A DNA stretch of 64,000 nt. Origin: Craterostigma plantagineum (Eukaryota; Streptophyta; Magnoliopsida; Lamiales; Linderniaceae). The notes under the pieces were generated by a model that was given only the letters and a program-made list of their open reading frames with translations, had not been told where the DNA came from and did not search any database. Position 1 is the stretch's first letter. Each line of letters opens with the position of its first letter. Positions 1 to 13,095 of this stretch are shown here, piece by piece. The stretch covers positions 531,001 to 595,000 of the forward strand of contig JAPQWV010000335.1 of NCBI GenBank assembly GCA_027422505.1, read 5' to 3'. Both the position numbers and the translations under genes were made by a program.

Positions 1-3000
1 AGGAATACTGGGGTTTTTACCCATCTTTAAGGTCTCCGATTGGGGTCGGTTGATTAGATATACTGCTGTTGATTTTCATATTTGTATTTGTCACTTTGCG
101 GATTTGATGCCATCATCCTCGAGCCTGCAGGTTGCTGCTATCGCCCGAGCAATAGAAGCTAAAGAAGGCCTTGTCCAATAATTAATCTATTCCACAGGGT
201 ACCTTTCAAGTAAGAGAAGTAGGAGCAGCGTCCAAATCATAAGTTCCAGCCGCTCGGTATGGTATGGAGAGCTTGCCTGGTAATCAGACTCTTCTATATA
301 TTTTTTCTATGTTTAAGAATTGTCTGCTCTCACGTCTTTTCCTATCCTGTCTTTGATTGAGGAATTCCCCCCGGGGGAGTTTTTCTGTTTATGGAAATAG
401 GAAATAAGAGGGATACCTTCAGTGCACGAACTGCCTTTTCTTTATTTGGGGCACCTAATCTTCCGTAAAGGATTGCTCTCTTCCTTCGGGAACTTTCCAA
501 GAAAGGACCTATCAAGAGAAGGAGTAGCCGCACATTTCCTTCAATAAAGAGAAGTGCTTTTTGGCCCCTAAGAGGACGTATTAGTCTATGTCGAATAAGA
601 GCTCTCCCCTCGAGGCGAGGTAAATAGCACTAGCCAGAGTAGGAGCGAAAAGGCGGATTGTGTACAACAAAAGGTTGGTATTGAATATGTGTTTTGTTTA
701 TTGTTCAAAGTCTCTCTTAGCCCCCACCCAATTTTTTACATAACCGATTCTTTCCCTAAATAGGTTGCTAGTGTTCGGTCCTGATCCAAGATGAGGAACC
801 AAACCAAGTCTTGAAAGTCTTCCTAAAGTGAGTACTGGTCCACCTATCCAGTATGTGAGGAAGTTTCTCCCATGGAGCTAGCTTTTGTATGTTACTAAGC
901 CGGATCGCCCATACTAGGTTATTTTTCCACGCTATGTGACTAGCCGACGATGATGGGACTAGTAGACGCAGCAGACTGAACTTGTCTCATGAAATGGTTC
1001 TTCTCGACAATCCATTTATTGTAGGTTAGATTCAGACTGAGCAGACGCAAGCCCCTGTTGTCTCTAGCGCTTGATTCTTTGATAGAGACCGACCTGCTTT
1101 CATAAGCACTTGTTAGCAAGTTCGGAATCAGGCATTCGGATCATTATCAGTAGGCGCCTTACCAATGAACTACTTACCTGGACTAGAGCTAGCCAAAAAG
1201 CTGACCTCTGTACCTATTCCCTTAAACAGACAGGCACAACAGTTGGTATTGGCTTATTCTTGCACCTCTACGATTGATTGCTCCCTTCGGGGTCTAGCTT
1301 TCCCGTTCGATTGACGGCAGGCGAACAATATTCTATATTCTAGTTTTAGATTTTCCTTGGCCTCCTTCCCCTTCTCAACTCATCTAGCTATCGAAATATC
1401 AAGCCAAGCCTTACCGAACGTCTCCGTCAGCTGGGCTCTTGTCTGCTATGGTTAGCCATCTCTACCTCCTTTCTTCTCCTCTTCCCCCCGGTTGAACTCC
1501 CTTTAGAGGATCCAGTTCAAGCAGAATCCTAAGAAGACTTGAGGACCCTGGGCGTCGTTCTTATCCATTCATCTCGCCTGGTTTGAGCTTCTTTATCGGC
1601 TTTTTTTCTACCTATTGTATTGAGTTCCCACGGAACTACCTTGGGGAAATAAGAACTGAAGCTCTATTCACTGCTTTTTCGATCTATCGTCGTTACGTCA
1701 ATTTGTGATTCAATCGATGCGAATTCGGCTATGTTGGTTGGCCTGGAGCCGGGTTGTTGGCCTTTTTTTTGCCTAGTCTTTCATCTGCCTTGAGGCCAGG
1801 TGTGAGATCGATTTAAATAAAGTCTACGATTGCCGGGTCCTCCCTTCCCTTGCTTCTTACCTTTACCTACTCCAGTCTCTCTAAGTGCGTATTACATTCT
1901 AGCCTAAGCCAAAGCCATCGGAGGAAAGTCGGGCTTTTTGGCATAAGAATTGGATAATGATAAGGCGTTGTATTCCATTCCCATTTAGAAAGGAAAAACT
2001 TGGTGAAATTGAATTGTTTGCAACATTCTGCGTCTTCTTCTTTTGGAAGGTAGGTAGGCAAGCTTAAGAGAGCGCGTCACACTTCTTTCTTTTCAGTTGA
2101 TATGATAAGACTGATTGGGATCAGTTAGACGTATACAAGGTCCTTTCCAGATAGTTTGAGGAGTCAAAATAAGCTCTCTTAGGCGCGTGATTAACCTAAT
2201 AGCAGGCGAAAGGGGCTAGGGAAAGCTTGAACCCAATTCCTACATTGCATTTACGGGTAAAAGAGTAATTGAACAAACATTGAATAAAACAGTACCCGAA
2301 GGTGCACAAGCGGCTGAATATTTATTCCATAAGGGCTTATTCGACCTAATCGTACCGCGTAATCTTTTAAAAAAAAAGTGTTCTAAATTTAAGCTCCAAG
2401 CCTTTTTTCCTTTGAATTCCAATTCAATCAAGTAGAGCGCACTAAGTTCCATTTTTGGATTTTGGAATTCAAGTAAGTAGTCAATAGTTCGGACCCTAGG
2501 GTTTAATCTAAGCAAAGGAGTGCCCGATTGAGCTAAGTTCCAAAGGAAAGGATAGACTTAGCCTAATAATGTCTTTCACGAGATTCAATGTTATGTGCTT
2601 GGTTGCGATCCTTCGATCCCATTTTTATGGAAGGAATTGGTAGTTGATAAGCTGCCAACCTCCTGAATTGAGGCTTCTGTAGGTAGAGTTTCCTGCGTTC
2701 GACTTTTAGTTGGATTTTTAGCTGTTACTAGTTCCGACTCCCCGGTTTAGGCCTGGTAATTGGTAGTTATAAGGTATCAGTGTCGCTACTAACTAGAAGC
2801 TATAAGTAATTTCCTGCGAAGGGAAGCGGGAAAGACAAGGTTTAGAATCTTGGTCTCAACTACATCTGCTCTAGGCGGAGATGTTCGAAGTTCCTAAATT
2901 ACGGGGTCTACTTAGGCAGAATCCTCTCACTACCTTTCGACTCGTGGTGTTCTAAGGTGCTATATGCATTGTTGAAGTCGATGCTATTTCTTTCAAAGAT

Positions 3001-6000
3001 CCTATCTTCTCTTCTTACTCGGTAATACCTGCTTGTTCGAGGAAATCCTTGTCGCTACTCTAAGTAGTTTACCGAGTGTTTTGATTTCCTAACCAAGGAA
3101 AGGCGACTCCGGATCTGAGAGAGATTGTACTAGACTGAGCTGCCATAGTTGTTGAACTGGGGTATCTATTGGTTTATTGTTAAGGGATCTGCTTCCTTGT
3201 GCTCTTATTGCATTCTCCCAGAAAATAAGGAAGATTCTATTGGGTTGGTTAAAACAAAAAAAAATACCAACAGGAGCTCGAAACCGCCGATAAGGGCTTC
3301 ACAACGAGTCCATCGAAACGAAGTTATTATAGTAGTCAGACTGATTGCCACTTAGGCCTTCTTAGCCGTGTTGTGAAAGTCCTTTGCTCAAGTGAAGTGA
3401 TCAAGGAAAAAGAGATCTTTTACCCTATAGTTTGATCCAATATTGACCGGGGATGAGGGTGAAGAGAAGAGTTCTTCTCACTCGTATTTGCTAGTGGTGA
3501 ATTATATCTATATTTATGGTCGTTAGCCCCTACATTTTCATCGTTTGCTATAGAGTCTCATCCCCCTTTCTATCTTTGTTTGCGTAACCGCCCCTTGATT
3601 GGGCGTATGTAAATGCCCGGTAGTATGAGCTACTTCCTCTTAGAATGATCACTAGCATCACCTATTTAAGACTTTCTTATCCACAAAGGACTCTCTTTCA
3701 CGACGACTCCCCCTAATACATCTTTTCACTCGGCAATCTGTCAGAGTTAGCGCTTTGGCTCTTATTTCTTTCTTTTTTTTTCTATTTTAGGTATATATCG
3801 GCAGATGCTTCCCCATCCTTTGTGTACTTTTGCATTTATCTGCCTCCCGGGGAAGAGCGCCCTTCTTTGTTTAAATAACTACTATCTGGACGCTTTCTCA
3901 TTAGCGAATTTGATTATGAAACTATAAGCATTTCGGATTGGAAACTAATCGTCATATTGGTTGGCCCCGGACAGAGAGGCTTTTCTCTTTCTAGAGGATT
4001 TCGTAACAAAGGGCTCCTGAGGTGCTAGCCGCCCTCTCGGGCTACACTTATATAGCCAGGCCAAACATACTGTGATTCGCCTAGCTGGGTGAGCTAGGCC
4101 TTACAACACACAGTGTTGACCGCTCCTCAATTCTTTCGACGGGAACAAGGAACGGTTGCAGCGATCACACCAAGGTCTTCCTCGGATAGGGGCAGGCAGG
4201 GGGCTTGACTATCTGCTCTTTCGCCTTCTCTCGGCTCCTAACAGCCTTACAGAATGAAGTCCATGTTAATAAAGGATCAAAGATGAGAGGCTTAAAGCCA
4301 GGTCTTCACTTCAGTCTTCAGCCGGACATTGCGGTTGGGTGAAATCCAATCCCTCTGGTTTCTTTCTCACCCGCTTCTTTGTCATCCTACTTTACCAGAG
4401 GAGTGGGAGTGGTGACGAAGGATAATCTAATTTCCTTTCTTTCGATCTACTTCCTAAATTTACAGCTTCTTTATCGAGTTGAAGGAGAGCCTACAATGTC
4501 CGAATGTTCGAAAGAAAGATGCTACTGCCACTAAGGGAATAGCTCCAACATTCCGTCTTGTCTCGCTGAGGCTTTCTTCCCTTTTTTCTCGACTAGTTAT
4601 CGCATGCAATGGGAAAAAAAAATGAGCAGATGTCTTGGCCTATGGGACCATTCTAAGTTCATCGCCTTTCTATCCTATTCGGATTTTTCAATACTGGAAT
4701 AAATATGAAAGGAAAGTCCTAAAATAAAGGATGAAAGGTCGTGGTGATATCTCCCTATTCTCATAATTCTGACTATTATCTTGAAGCTTCTAGCAAAGTT
4801 GATGTATTTGCTTAGTCTGAAACTCCGACTCCTAAACTAATGTATGGAAATGCCCATTTTGAGCTCGCGTTCCCGCTGATCTTGATTTTGACTTAGTCTA
4901 GAACAGGGAAAGAGCCTGACTAAATTCAAAGGAAGAAAAGACAAGCAAAGTAAACACCAGCGAGACTTCCTCTTCCGGTCCGGAGGCTTAATATTATAGT
5001 TCTCCCTCTTATATTCTGCTTACTATTTAAGTTTAAGTGGTTTTTCAACCGTTGTTGCATTTGTATGCGCTCCAATTTCGGCTTCATCCTCTGCCGTTAA
5101 ATCACCTTGCAGTTGGAGAGAAATTGAACCCGAAGTGGGAGCCCATGTAACTGAATCCAAACGCCAATTATAGCAAACTCGGTCCAATCTTTCTTATCTA
5201 GGCTTCTGACCTTTCTCCTTTTATATAGCTCTATATAGTATAGAGTAGGCAAAGCCTTTCTTTGTCTTCCACTCCCTGTCTCCTCTTGCAGCAGGACAGG
5301 AACACATTCAATTCCAAAAAAGTGGCTATCAAGCGCTCCTCGCTCAAGTGCTCAACTGGATTTCGTAAAGATAAACGAATGACTCGGGTTTGCATTGGTC
5401 CGGGCTCCCGCATTGCTTTTGGTATGGAATGGGGCAAGCAGGATTACAGGGACTCTTCTTGCTTGATCGAAGCCCCGGAAGGATTCCTCCCGATCAAGAA
5501 CTCAGCAAAGTACGTTTACGTAGGTACCGTTTCAACTCAAAGTTCTTGATTACTAAAAGATCCTCTTGATTCGAAGCTTCGGACAGGGACTTGAGACAGG
5601 TATCCGAAAAGAGGATTCGTAGTACTTTTTGCAAAGCACTGAGTATAAGAACAGCCTGTTCTACGCGCTCATAAATGAGTCAATTTTTTGGGCCTATAGA
5701 AAAAAGTTGAACTGCGATCCAGTCAAGAAGAGCATAATGCTCCAGTAATAATTATACCTCGTACTCTTCAGGCCATCCCTCTTTCTCAAGGAAGGCGCGA
5801 AGCCTTTCCACCACTCCGGGAAGGGAAGTGCTGGAGGTTGGGCACGCTCCACTTTGATTATAGGAAAGCTTTTTCACTTTAGGCATGGTAGCCATCTCTG
5901 GGGCACACAGATTCCTTTTCTTACTCCTCTTTAATTTAGATCGGCTATTTATATTTCGATGATTTGATTCGGGGTCTTAGGTCTTGTTTTTCTAACCGTG

Positions 6001-6600
6001 GTTATCGGCAAATCCGGTGTTGGATTCAGACTATAGAGATTTTCACTAAGCCGAATCCGTGTACTGAGTCGCTAACTGCACCCTGTCTTGCCCATTGCTG
6101 GAAAGGCTCTCTCTCATAGGCGATTGGAAGGGCATATGTTGCAAGAGAAGAGGAAGTCCCTAAACAATTCCAAATCCACTAATTGATGCTGAGAAAAGCA
6201 TCGAGCTTGCTGCTGGACTTCTAGATTCTTTCTTTCGCATTGTCTTCTTCAAGGTCTAGTCTCAATCTCTTTCCCTGCCTTTATAGGAGTTGTAAAGTCA
6301 GGACTAGTTATTCCCACAATTGCTTCTTTCCAAGCCTTGCTATTGAATCGAAAAAAGATGTTATCAAGTTATTCAAAATGAATTTCCCTACTCTTCCTTC
6401 TCTACTTACCTCCGCTATCATAGGGATTCTTTTCGCTTAGCTATTATGTCCTTCTGCGCCGCAAGCGCTATTACTCATAGTTAATGGATTAAGTGCAAAA
6501 GTTCAATAGTCAACTTACTTATTCATAGAGTTATATCTAGGATAATGTGATAATACAAGAGAAGACGGATGATCCTACTATAGTTATAGTATAGCAGCGA
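1..6600. other. Mitochondrial spacer with no recognised gene
   Basis: I see no known protein, rRNA or complete tRNA here. Open frames are short, overlap on both strands and lack family motifs. The texture (moderate AT, many short purine or pyrimidine runs, scattered GAAAG and CTTTC words) matches the other spacers of the window and is typical of angiosperm mitochondrial intergenic DNA. One unassigned open frame at 5262-5549 is listed separately. Confidence 0.6.
5262..5549 (+). CDS. Hypothetical ORF, unrecognised
   Basis: This open frame has about 95 codons. Its first codon is TTG, and the first internal ATG is at 5379, so a start is not established. The product would be basic in its first half and contain a Gly/Ser/Arg-rich middle (motif VCIGPGSRIAFGMEWG). 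I do not recognise it as any mitochondrial gene. An antisense frame of 68 codons overlaps it, which lowers the chance that it is real. It could be a fragment of transferred DNA or a chance ORF. Confidence 0.18.
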   Translation: MSSTPCLLLQQDRNTFNSKKVAIKRSSLKCSTGFRKDKRMTRVCIGPGSRIAFGMEWGKQDYRDSSCLIEAPEGFLPIKNSAKYVYVGTVSTQSS

Positions 6601-6631
6601 TTGCAAATCCTAGCCTAGCTGATTCCATTGT

Positions 6632-7193
6632 CTATATCTCATCTGATCTTCCGTTTGTTAGGGTATCTCTCATTGGTTGAGCTATTTCTTCTAAGAGATT
6701 GGTGTCTAACCTATCTTGTACACTTATTGCATCTGAACAAGAAGTTGTCAAAGCACGGATAGCGTTAATTAGATTGTCTAGATCTCCTGGAGGCCAGAGT
6801 GGTTGATTTACACCAGTAGTTCCATGAGAAAGAAGAAAAGTCAACCAAATAGAGAACCTTATTAATAGTAATAGAGGGGGTATAAAGATGTAGACAAGTT
6901 TTAGTAAGATCTTTTTAGATATAGGTAAGATCCACCGAGGAGGGATAGGTGGTAGGGGAAGAATTAATACTAAAAACCCTATGTTCTCCTTCCCTAGACC
7001 TAGAATGGTGGTATAAGAGATAACTTCCGAATAAATTCCTCACAAAATGACAGATCCTAGCTATTCTTAGCTTATTAATTTGAAGCTTGATAGATATCAT
7101 ATCCAATAAGGCTTTATCTCTATTTATCTGACTAGACCAGAAAGCACTTGGAGTCTGACTGTCAGCTAACATAACAGCGTAAGGCGCGCCCAT
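6632..7193 (-). pseudogene. Unrecognised ORF broken by one frameshift
   Basis: Two consecutive minus-strand open frames behave like one coding unit. The upstream frame starts at ATG 7193 and stops at 6915. The downstream frame is already open before 6915, passes through a hydrophobic stretch rich in Leu, Ile and Phe (about 6850-6890), and ends at 6632 with an acidic, Asp/Arg/Asn-rich tail (LDNLINAIRAL, EEIAQPMRD). This looks like a small protein with one membrane segment and a hydrophilic C-terminus that has suffered a one-base shift near 6915. I know no family match. It may derive from a plasmid or be a chance arrangement. Confidence 0.22.
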
Positions 7194-9779
7194 TAGTAAG
7201 GCTATTAATAAGAAAGCTTTATTACCTTACCCCGCAAGCAACGACCGCCCCTATTAGTAAACGCGCTAGGAAGCGCGCCAGCGCCTTTAATTGTTGGCTC
7301 CTTCGGACAAGTAGGCATGACAGCCAGCTCAGGCAATTAAAGGCAGCTCTTTCAGCTAATTACGCTCGGCTTGTAGCTGTTATTCCTGCTGCAGGATAAA
7401 CTACTTGCGCAGCTCCACCAGCTCTATCGCTCTCTTTGCAATCTGAGGCCTTCCATAATACATGTTGCTGTAAGTAGCCATAGGAGAACTACAAAACAAG
7501 GTCATACCAGCACTCGTCAAGCTACAGTTACAAAATATTCAGCAGCACATAAGATCCGCAATGTACTTTGATTATTATGTAGGTCATAAAAGTCTCTCCT
7601 AATCAATGGCTCTAAGTTTATGGGATGTCTTCGGAGTCAAGTGCCTACGCAACCAGGTTGTTGTTTTTGGGAGCCAAATGATGATAGTAGGGCATCCCCC
7701 AAAGTAAAACATCACCTCTCCAAAGTCATTTTGGGATTCTCTTTGTCCCCCCTATTTCTGCCTCTTTAGTTGGAACGACTGCCTACCCTTGGCCGGTTAA
7801 AGCTATGCACTGATTCCCTCTTCTCGTATTGGGTCGGGAACGAAAGCTTTCTAATGTGGGCAGAGACTTCAGGATCGACCATAACTGAAGGATCCTCTGA
7901 TTCGACATTCTATCTCTCTGGGTGCTCTTACAATCTCAGACATTTTTTTTCGTTCACCCAGTGGGTGAACGAAAAAAACGAGTGTCGAGTCCTGAGTCTC
8001 TCAAAGAGAGAGACGGGATACAATACAACCTAATATCAAAATGATAAAGCAAATAGCTAACCGACTCAAAATAGTCGTTAAAGCAAACATAGGTCAAACC
8101 CAAAACCCTATCTACTCTATCTGATACTGAACTAGATGCCGCAAAAGCCCCGAGTATAAAGTCAATACAGCCTTTCGAATATCCTAGTACAAGTACGTTT
8201 GCAAGAGCTGGGATTAGAAAAGCAACATCCCCGAGGACTTCGAAGCTCCTGGGAACGGAGAAGCTAAATAATGAAATTTTGTTGTCACAACAGAAAAGGT
8301 TAGCGAAGCTAGACAGAAGACTTCTGAAGTCACCTGAAAGAGGAGTGAGCCATCCGCGGATACGAGAACGGCAAAGGCAATGGTTTTTGTATTCTAGCTC
8401 CTACTCGTAAGAAAGCAGAAAGGAAGCTTATCTTCAATCTATAGAAGTTCCTCTTCATTCTCGTTCCTCTCCTTTTCAGTCGAGCTCAATTACATCGAGC
8501 CTCCAAACAAAAGAAAAAGCCTCAAAAGGTGGGTTTCTCAGTCAGATCCAACTGAACCCTCCTACACCTATTTGCACCCTTCTTAAGAAAAGAAAGGTGC
8601 GCATTTCCACAAAAGAGAAAGGCTTTTTTCATTGAATGGGCTCTCTGGCTGTTGAAAGAGTAGAGGCTCTTATCTTTCTTTATAGGCGGCATATAAACGA
8701 ATGTCGATTGGTCTAATTCGAAGAAATAACTGGTTCGGCATAATAGGTCAACATAGGCAACATAGGTTAGCCCTGTAGCACTAAATCCAGGCCTAGATTG
8801 AATATCTTGAATTGTAAACCGAATAGTTTAAGCCGGTTCGAGGCAGTTTGGAGTAAAAAAGAGTTTCAGTACTCACTGGTGAAAATAGTGACTTCGGGAT
8901 AGAGATAGTGAATCCTTTCCGAAGAGAAAGAAAAGGACTCAGCATCCACAGCTCCGCCCGGCCTTTCCCAACCAAGGGAGAGCTTGAATAGGACATATGG
9001 CCGAGGATCGAAGAAGCAAGGGATGACCCTTTCCAGATGACCGATATCTGTTGGACAGATTCCTGTTCAAAGAAGGAGTAGATAATAAAAGATTTGCTGC
9101 TCTTTACTTTGCTATAGTTGATTTAACTCTCTAGGCCTTAAAAGAGAGCATTTTATCGCATGTTTAGTGCAAAGAATACCCTTTGATTCTTATTTTCTTA
9201 TTATTCTGGAGATGGGTTTACCTTTTATTTTCGGTCGAGCTAGGCTTCACTTCCTATCCCCCTTAGTTGAAGGAGAGCGTAAGAAGCCAAAGACCTGTTT
9301 TGAGTTCTGAGTTGAATAAAGCAGGGATAGGTTCATTTTGACATCAGAATCGGTCTTCGATCCGTTCATTCTGTCTTCAGGGTATACTTTCAAATTAAAA
9401 GGGAAGCTCATTCCGGCAGGTACTCCTACTCCCTGAACTTATTCGTGGAACAGAGGCAGATAGTAAGAGGTATTCGGACAGATAACGAAGAGTTAGGCGG
9501 GACCACTAGATATGCTCCTATACTAAAGGCTATCGGAAAAGCAAGAAAGATAAGGTAAGGGGTCAAAACACTTCTTGATTAGAATCTATCCAGAGGAGGA
9601 CTTGGGATAAGAAGAACCAGAAAAGCTATGTGTACTTTGATCCCAGGTTATTCAATTCAATATCTGTATGAGGCTGAAACAATAATAGCGCATTTTTTTT
9701 AAATGAAAGAAGGGTGGACCTTAGGGCTGCTGTCTCTCATGCCACTGCAGAATTGGGGGTTCGCCAAAACTTTTACAAA
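7194..9779. other. Spacer with no recognised gene
   Basis: No known gene is visible. The stretch contains the perfect hairpin at 7944-7978 and a short AT-poor patch near 7230-7330 with repeated GCGC and CGCCAGCGCC-like words. The open frames at 7770-8033 and 8793-8996 have no recognisable motif, and the first runs straight through the hairpin. Confidence 0.55.
7944..7978. repeat. Perfect 16-bp inverted repeat (hairpin) with 3-nt loop
   Basis: The left arm 7944-7959 is a T run followed by CGTTCACCC. The right arm 7963-7978 is GGGTGAACG followed by an A run. Only AGT separates them. The stem has 16 uninterrupted pairs. It could act as an RNA 3'-end stabilising stem-loop, since plant mitochondrial mRNAs often end at such structures, but no gene lies directly upstream on either strand. 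Confidence 0.85.
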
Positions 9780-10212
9780 TTGTGCAAGAGCCGGCAGATC
9801 ATCCACTCTTCTCTGAACCAAAGAAGGTTAACATTGATGGTAGTGCACAATCGCAACCAGGTCCTGCTGCTTGTGGTGGAGTTTTTAGAACTTCTCGAGG
9901 TTTTGTACTGGGCTGCTTTGCTCAGGGACTGGGTCGTGGATTTGCATTTGAAGCGGAGCTTGTTGCAGCTATGCTGGCTATTGAGATTGCTTATACTCGG
10001 GGTTGGCATAAGCTTTGGTTGGAATCGGACTCTACCTATGTTGTGGCCTTACTTACCTCCAGATCTCATATCGTTCCGTGGAATCACCGGAATCATTGGT
10101 TGGCTTAGATCTCGTTGATGAATAAAATTACTGTTGTGGCCTCGCACATCTTCACGGAAGGCAGCAGAGTTGCGGATGCTCTTGCTAACTCGCTTTCAAC
10201 TCCCGCCTCCAG
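9780..10212 (+). pseudogene. RNase H-like domain fragment of a plant non-LTR retroelement
   Basis: The frame at 9782-10108 reads KVNIDGSA, then CGGVFRTSRGFVLGCF, FEAELVAAMLAIEIA and LWLESDSTYVVALL. This is the RVT_3/RNase H-like pattern found at the C-terminus of many plant LINE-type polyproteins and related cellular genes: D in NIDGSA, E in EAELVAAMLA, D in ESDS. After a frameshift near 10108 the last block appears in another frame as SHIFTEGSRVADALAN (about 10143-10190), which is the typical end of the domain (EGNxVADxLA). No reverse transcriptase adjoins it. It is a nuclear-derived fragment and cannot be expressed as one protein. Confidence 0.75.
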
Positions 10213-10833
10213 GCGGCCCCTTCGGTACTCAACCAAAACTAAAGCTAAATAGGGGATGTTGTTCCTATTATTGAATAAAAAGAGAAAAAGAAGCAAAACT
10301 GGATTGATAAGGTTCGTTCCGATCGACGGATAAAAATGAGAGTCCTGCAACTAATAAGAAAAGGCTGGGGCGACTTACCTCATAGCAAGCAAGCACTGGT
10401 TGGAATGGTCTTCTACCCATAGCGTATCGGAAACCCGTGTATGAGGGGAAGTCTTTGTTCTTTACCGAGTGAAGTGACTCCTAAGACACAACACAGGAGC
10501 TATACACCGTGAAATCGAACAGGAACGAGAAAGACAGAAAGACACTCTGACTTTTACGCCTCGGAACGGATACGAATGGAACTAGTGAGGCTGGCGTGCT
10601 TTAAGACTCCAACTCTAAGACTAGAAATATCATAAGAGAAGAAATCTCTGACGCCTAAAAGTCCCATGCCTTTCTTGGTTGGACCAAGGTGATTTCCTAC
10701 TGAATTGGGAAAACAAGTCTCTCTTCATTTTTAGAGGAAGAGCGGAAAAGTCAAAGCAAGAGAAAAGGAAGGATCAAGAATGTTATATATTTCAGGAGCT
10801 AGATTAGTTGCCGATAAAGAAGAAAATTGACTC
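10213..10833. other. Spacer with no recognised gene
   Basis: This is the short gap between the RNase H fragment and the rpl5-like start. Both strands carry only short open frames, such as a Leu/Phe-rich minus frame at 10105-10350, without motifs. Confidence 0.5.
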
Positions 10834-10909
10834 ATGTTTCCACTCTATTTTCATTACGAGTATCACGTCAAGATCCGTTGCTCAAACTGAATCACGCCAA
10901 CATTCCGTG
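10834..10909 (+). pseudogene. rpl5: 5' fragment of rpl5 (mitoribosomal protein L5)
   Basis: From ATG 10834 the sequence encodes MFPLYFHYEY. After a two-base loss the next frame gives SRQDPLLKLNHAN, the well-conserved start of plant mitochondrial ribosomal protein L5, a 5S-rRNA-binding protein of the large subunit. The homology stops near 10905, where the sequence continues into an unrelated open frame. Only about 24 of the usual 185 or so codons are present, and they are out of frame with each other, so it is not a working gene. Fragments of ribosomal protein genes fused to foreign ORFs are a common product of plant mitochondrial recombination. Confidence 0.8.
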
Positions 10910-11404
10910 GTTCTTCATGGAGGGGGATTTAGCACCTTCCGATTCCGACAGCGAACTTCCCGTAAAGGATGGGGTCTCTCAGGCCCTAACAAACCTTCGG
11001 TCTAAAAGTGGAATTCCCGATCTGAACAATAAAGTTGATTCGGAAGAAAGTGAAAGTGCGGAAGAGAAAGAGGCGGTGATATCAAGAATCCAAGATAAGG
11101 CCGCTTCTTATCTAACAACAAACAAAAGGCTTCTTCAGGGGACTTCCTGACCAGCGGTCTTGTTATTGACCGAGGGACCTCTCCTACTGGTAAGAGTGCG
11201 ACGAGGCCGTCCTTTAAGTTTAAGAATGAACGCCCGCGTATACGGCTGATGGAGCTGGAAGCACTAGAAGAGCAAGGCTTTTTTTCCACGCTTTTAGCCG
11301 CCCATGATCTTTCTCCCTTATCAAAAGAGGGTCGACTGGATATACATGTTTTTGTTTTTGTCAAAGACATAGAAGATTGCCCAGAGAAATCCGTTACTAT
11401 ATAG
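10910..11404 (+). CDS. Unrecognised acidic ORF fused to the rpl5 start, one frameshift
   Basis: Downstream of the rpl5 fragment an open frame continues with a strongly acidic, Ser/Glu-rich stretch (SDSDSELPVKDG, SEESESAEEKE), likely helical, to a stop at 11148. A one-base shift at the GGGG near 11142 moves to a second frame. That frame stays open to a TAG at 11402-11404 and encodes FLTSGLVIDRG, a basic segment, LMELEALEEQGFFSTLLAAHD and a hydrophobic end. The sustained, balanced composition of both halves suggests one ancestral gene of about 165 codons. I do not recognise the family. Possible sources are a mitochondrial plasmid or nuclear DNA. With the rpl5 head it has the architecture of a chimeric mitochondrial ORF. 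Confidence 0.35.
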
Positions 11405-11985
11405 AAGAGACGAGAGCCTTAAACTTAAAAACCAACGGTAAGCTGGGGAAAAGCATAGAGCGTGCTCAGCTCTCGCCCTCGTCTCATCCGCGAAGCGGAG
11501 GCGGGATAAAAGCGTAACTCCCCGGTTTCATAGGTTACCTTTCTATCTTCCTCCCCCGTGACGCTCCCAAAGCGATCACTATCCTTTTCTTTCTTGCTTT
11601 CTTGTTGTCTTGATTTGTTATAGATAGAAGGGCTTTCTATCAGGTATAGTAGGTAGGATTAAGTGGTATGAAGTGTTAGTGGATATAGCAAGTGTGCCGG
11701 GGATGCGGCTCGGGCGTAGTAGGTCTGGACGCCTAGCATAAAAGAGCCTTCTCTGGTAGCGGCACTATACCTTAATATCTCTCTAGCTTCAAATCTATCT
11801 AAAAGGTAGTAGTTAGCAGAGCAGAGGTCAGTCTGTCTGCCGCTTTCTTTCATAACAGAGTCGTTATTCCCGGCTGGCATAGAAGTCTCTAGCGCGGGCG
11901 AAGGAGATGCATTTATGGTACTGGTAGTATTGGACAAGCTCTCAGGGAATAATCTATTTCTTTCTTATTTCTGCCTTTCTTTCCC
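11405..11985. other. Region 5' of nad7
   Basis: No gene is recognised. It must contain the nad7 5' untranslated region and probably its promoter. I cannot point with confidence to a consensus CRTA-type mitochondrial promoter. A minus-strand open frame at 11659-11937 has no motif. Confidence 0.45.
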
Positions 11986-12128
11986 ATGACGACTAGGAAC
12001 AGGCAAATCAAAAATTTCACTTTGAATTTCGGACCTCAACATCCTGCTGCTCATGGTGTTTCACGATTAGTATTGGAAATGAACGGAGAAGTGGTGGAAC
12101 GTGCGGAACCACATATTGGATCACTCCG
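11986..12128 (+). CDS. nad7: nad7 exon 1, NADH dehydrogenase (complex I) subunit 7
   Basis: nad7 encodes the 49-kDa (NuoD-type) subunit of the complex I peripheral arm, at the quinone-binding junction with the membrane arm. Exon 1 begins at ATG 11986 and encodes [11 protein letters not shown], then [10 protein letters not shown] and EPHIGSL. Its 143 nt equal the usual angiosperm exon 1 length. It ends in CG immediately before GTGCG, a group II 5' splice site. The four exon blocks together give 1185 nt, that is 394 codons plus stop, the normal size. Several codons are in the unedited state: Ser at the HGVSRL and IGSL positions is Leu in edited plant proteins. Codon 48 reads CGT (Arg) across the splice junction, where homologues have His in an HRG motif. 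That difference cannot be repaired by C-to-U editing. Confidence 0.95.
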
Positions 12129-13095
<967 letters not shown>

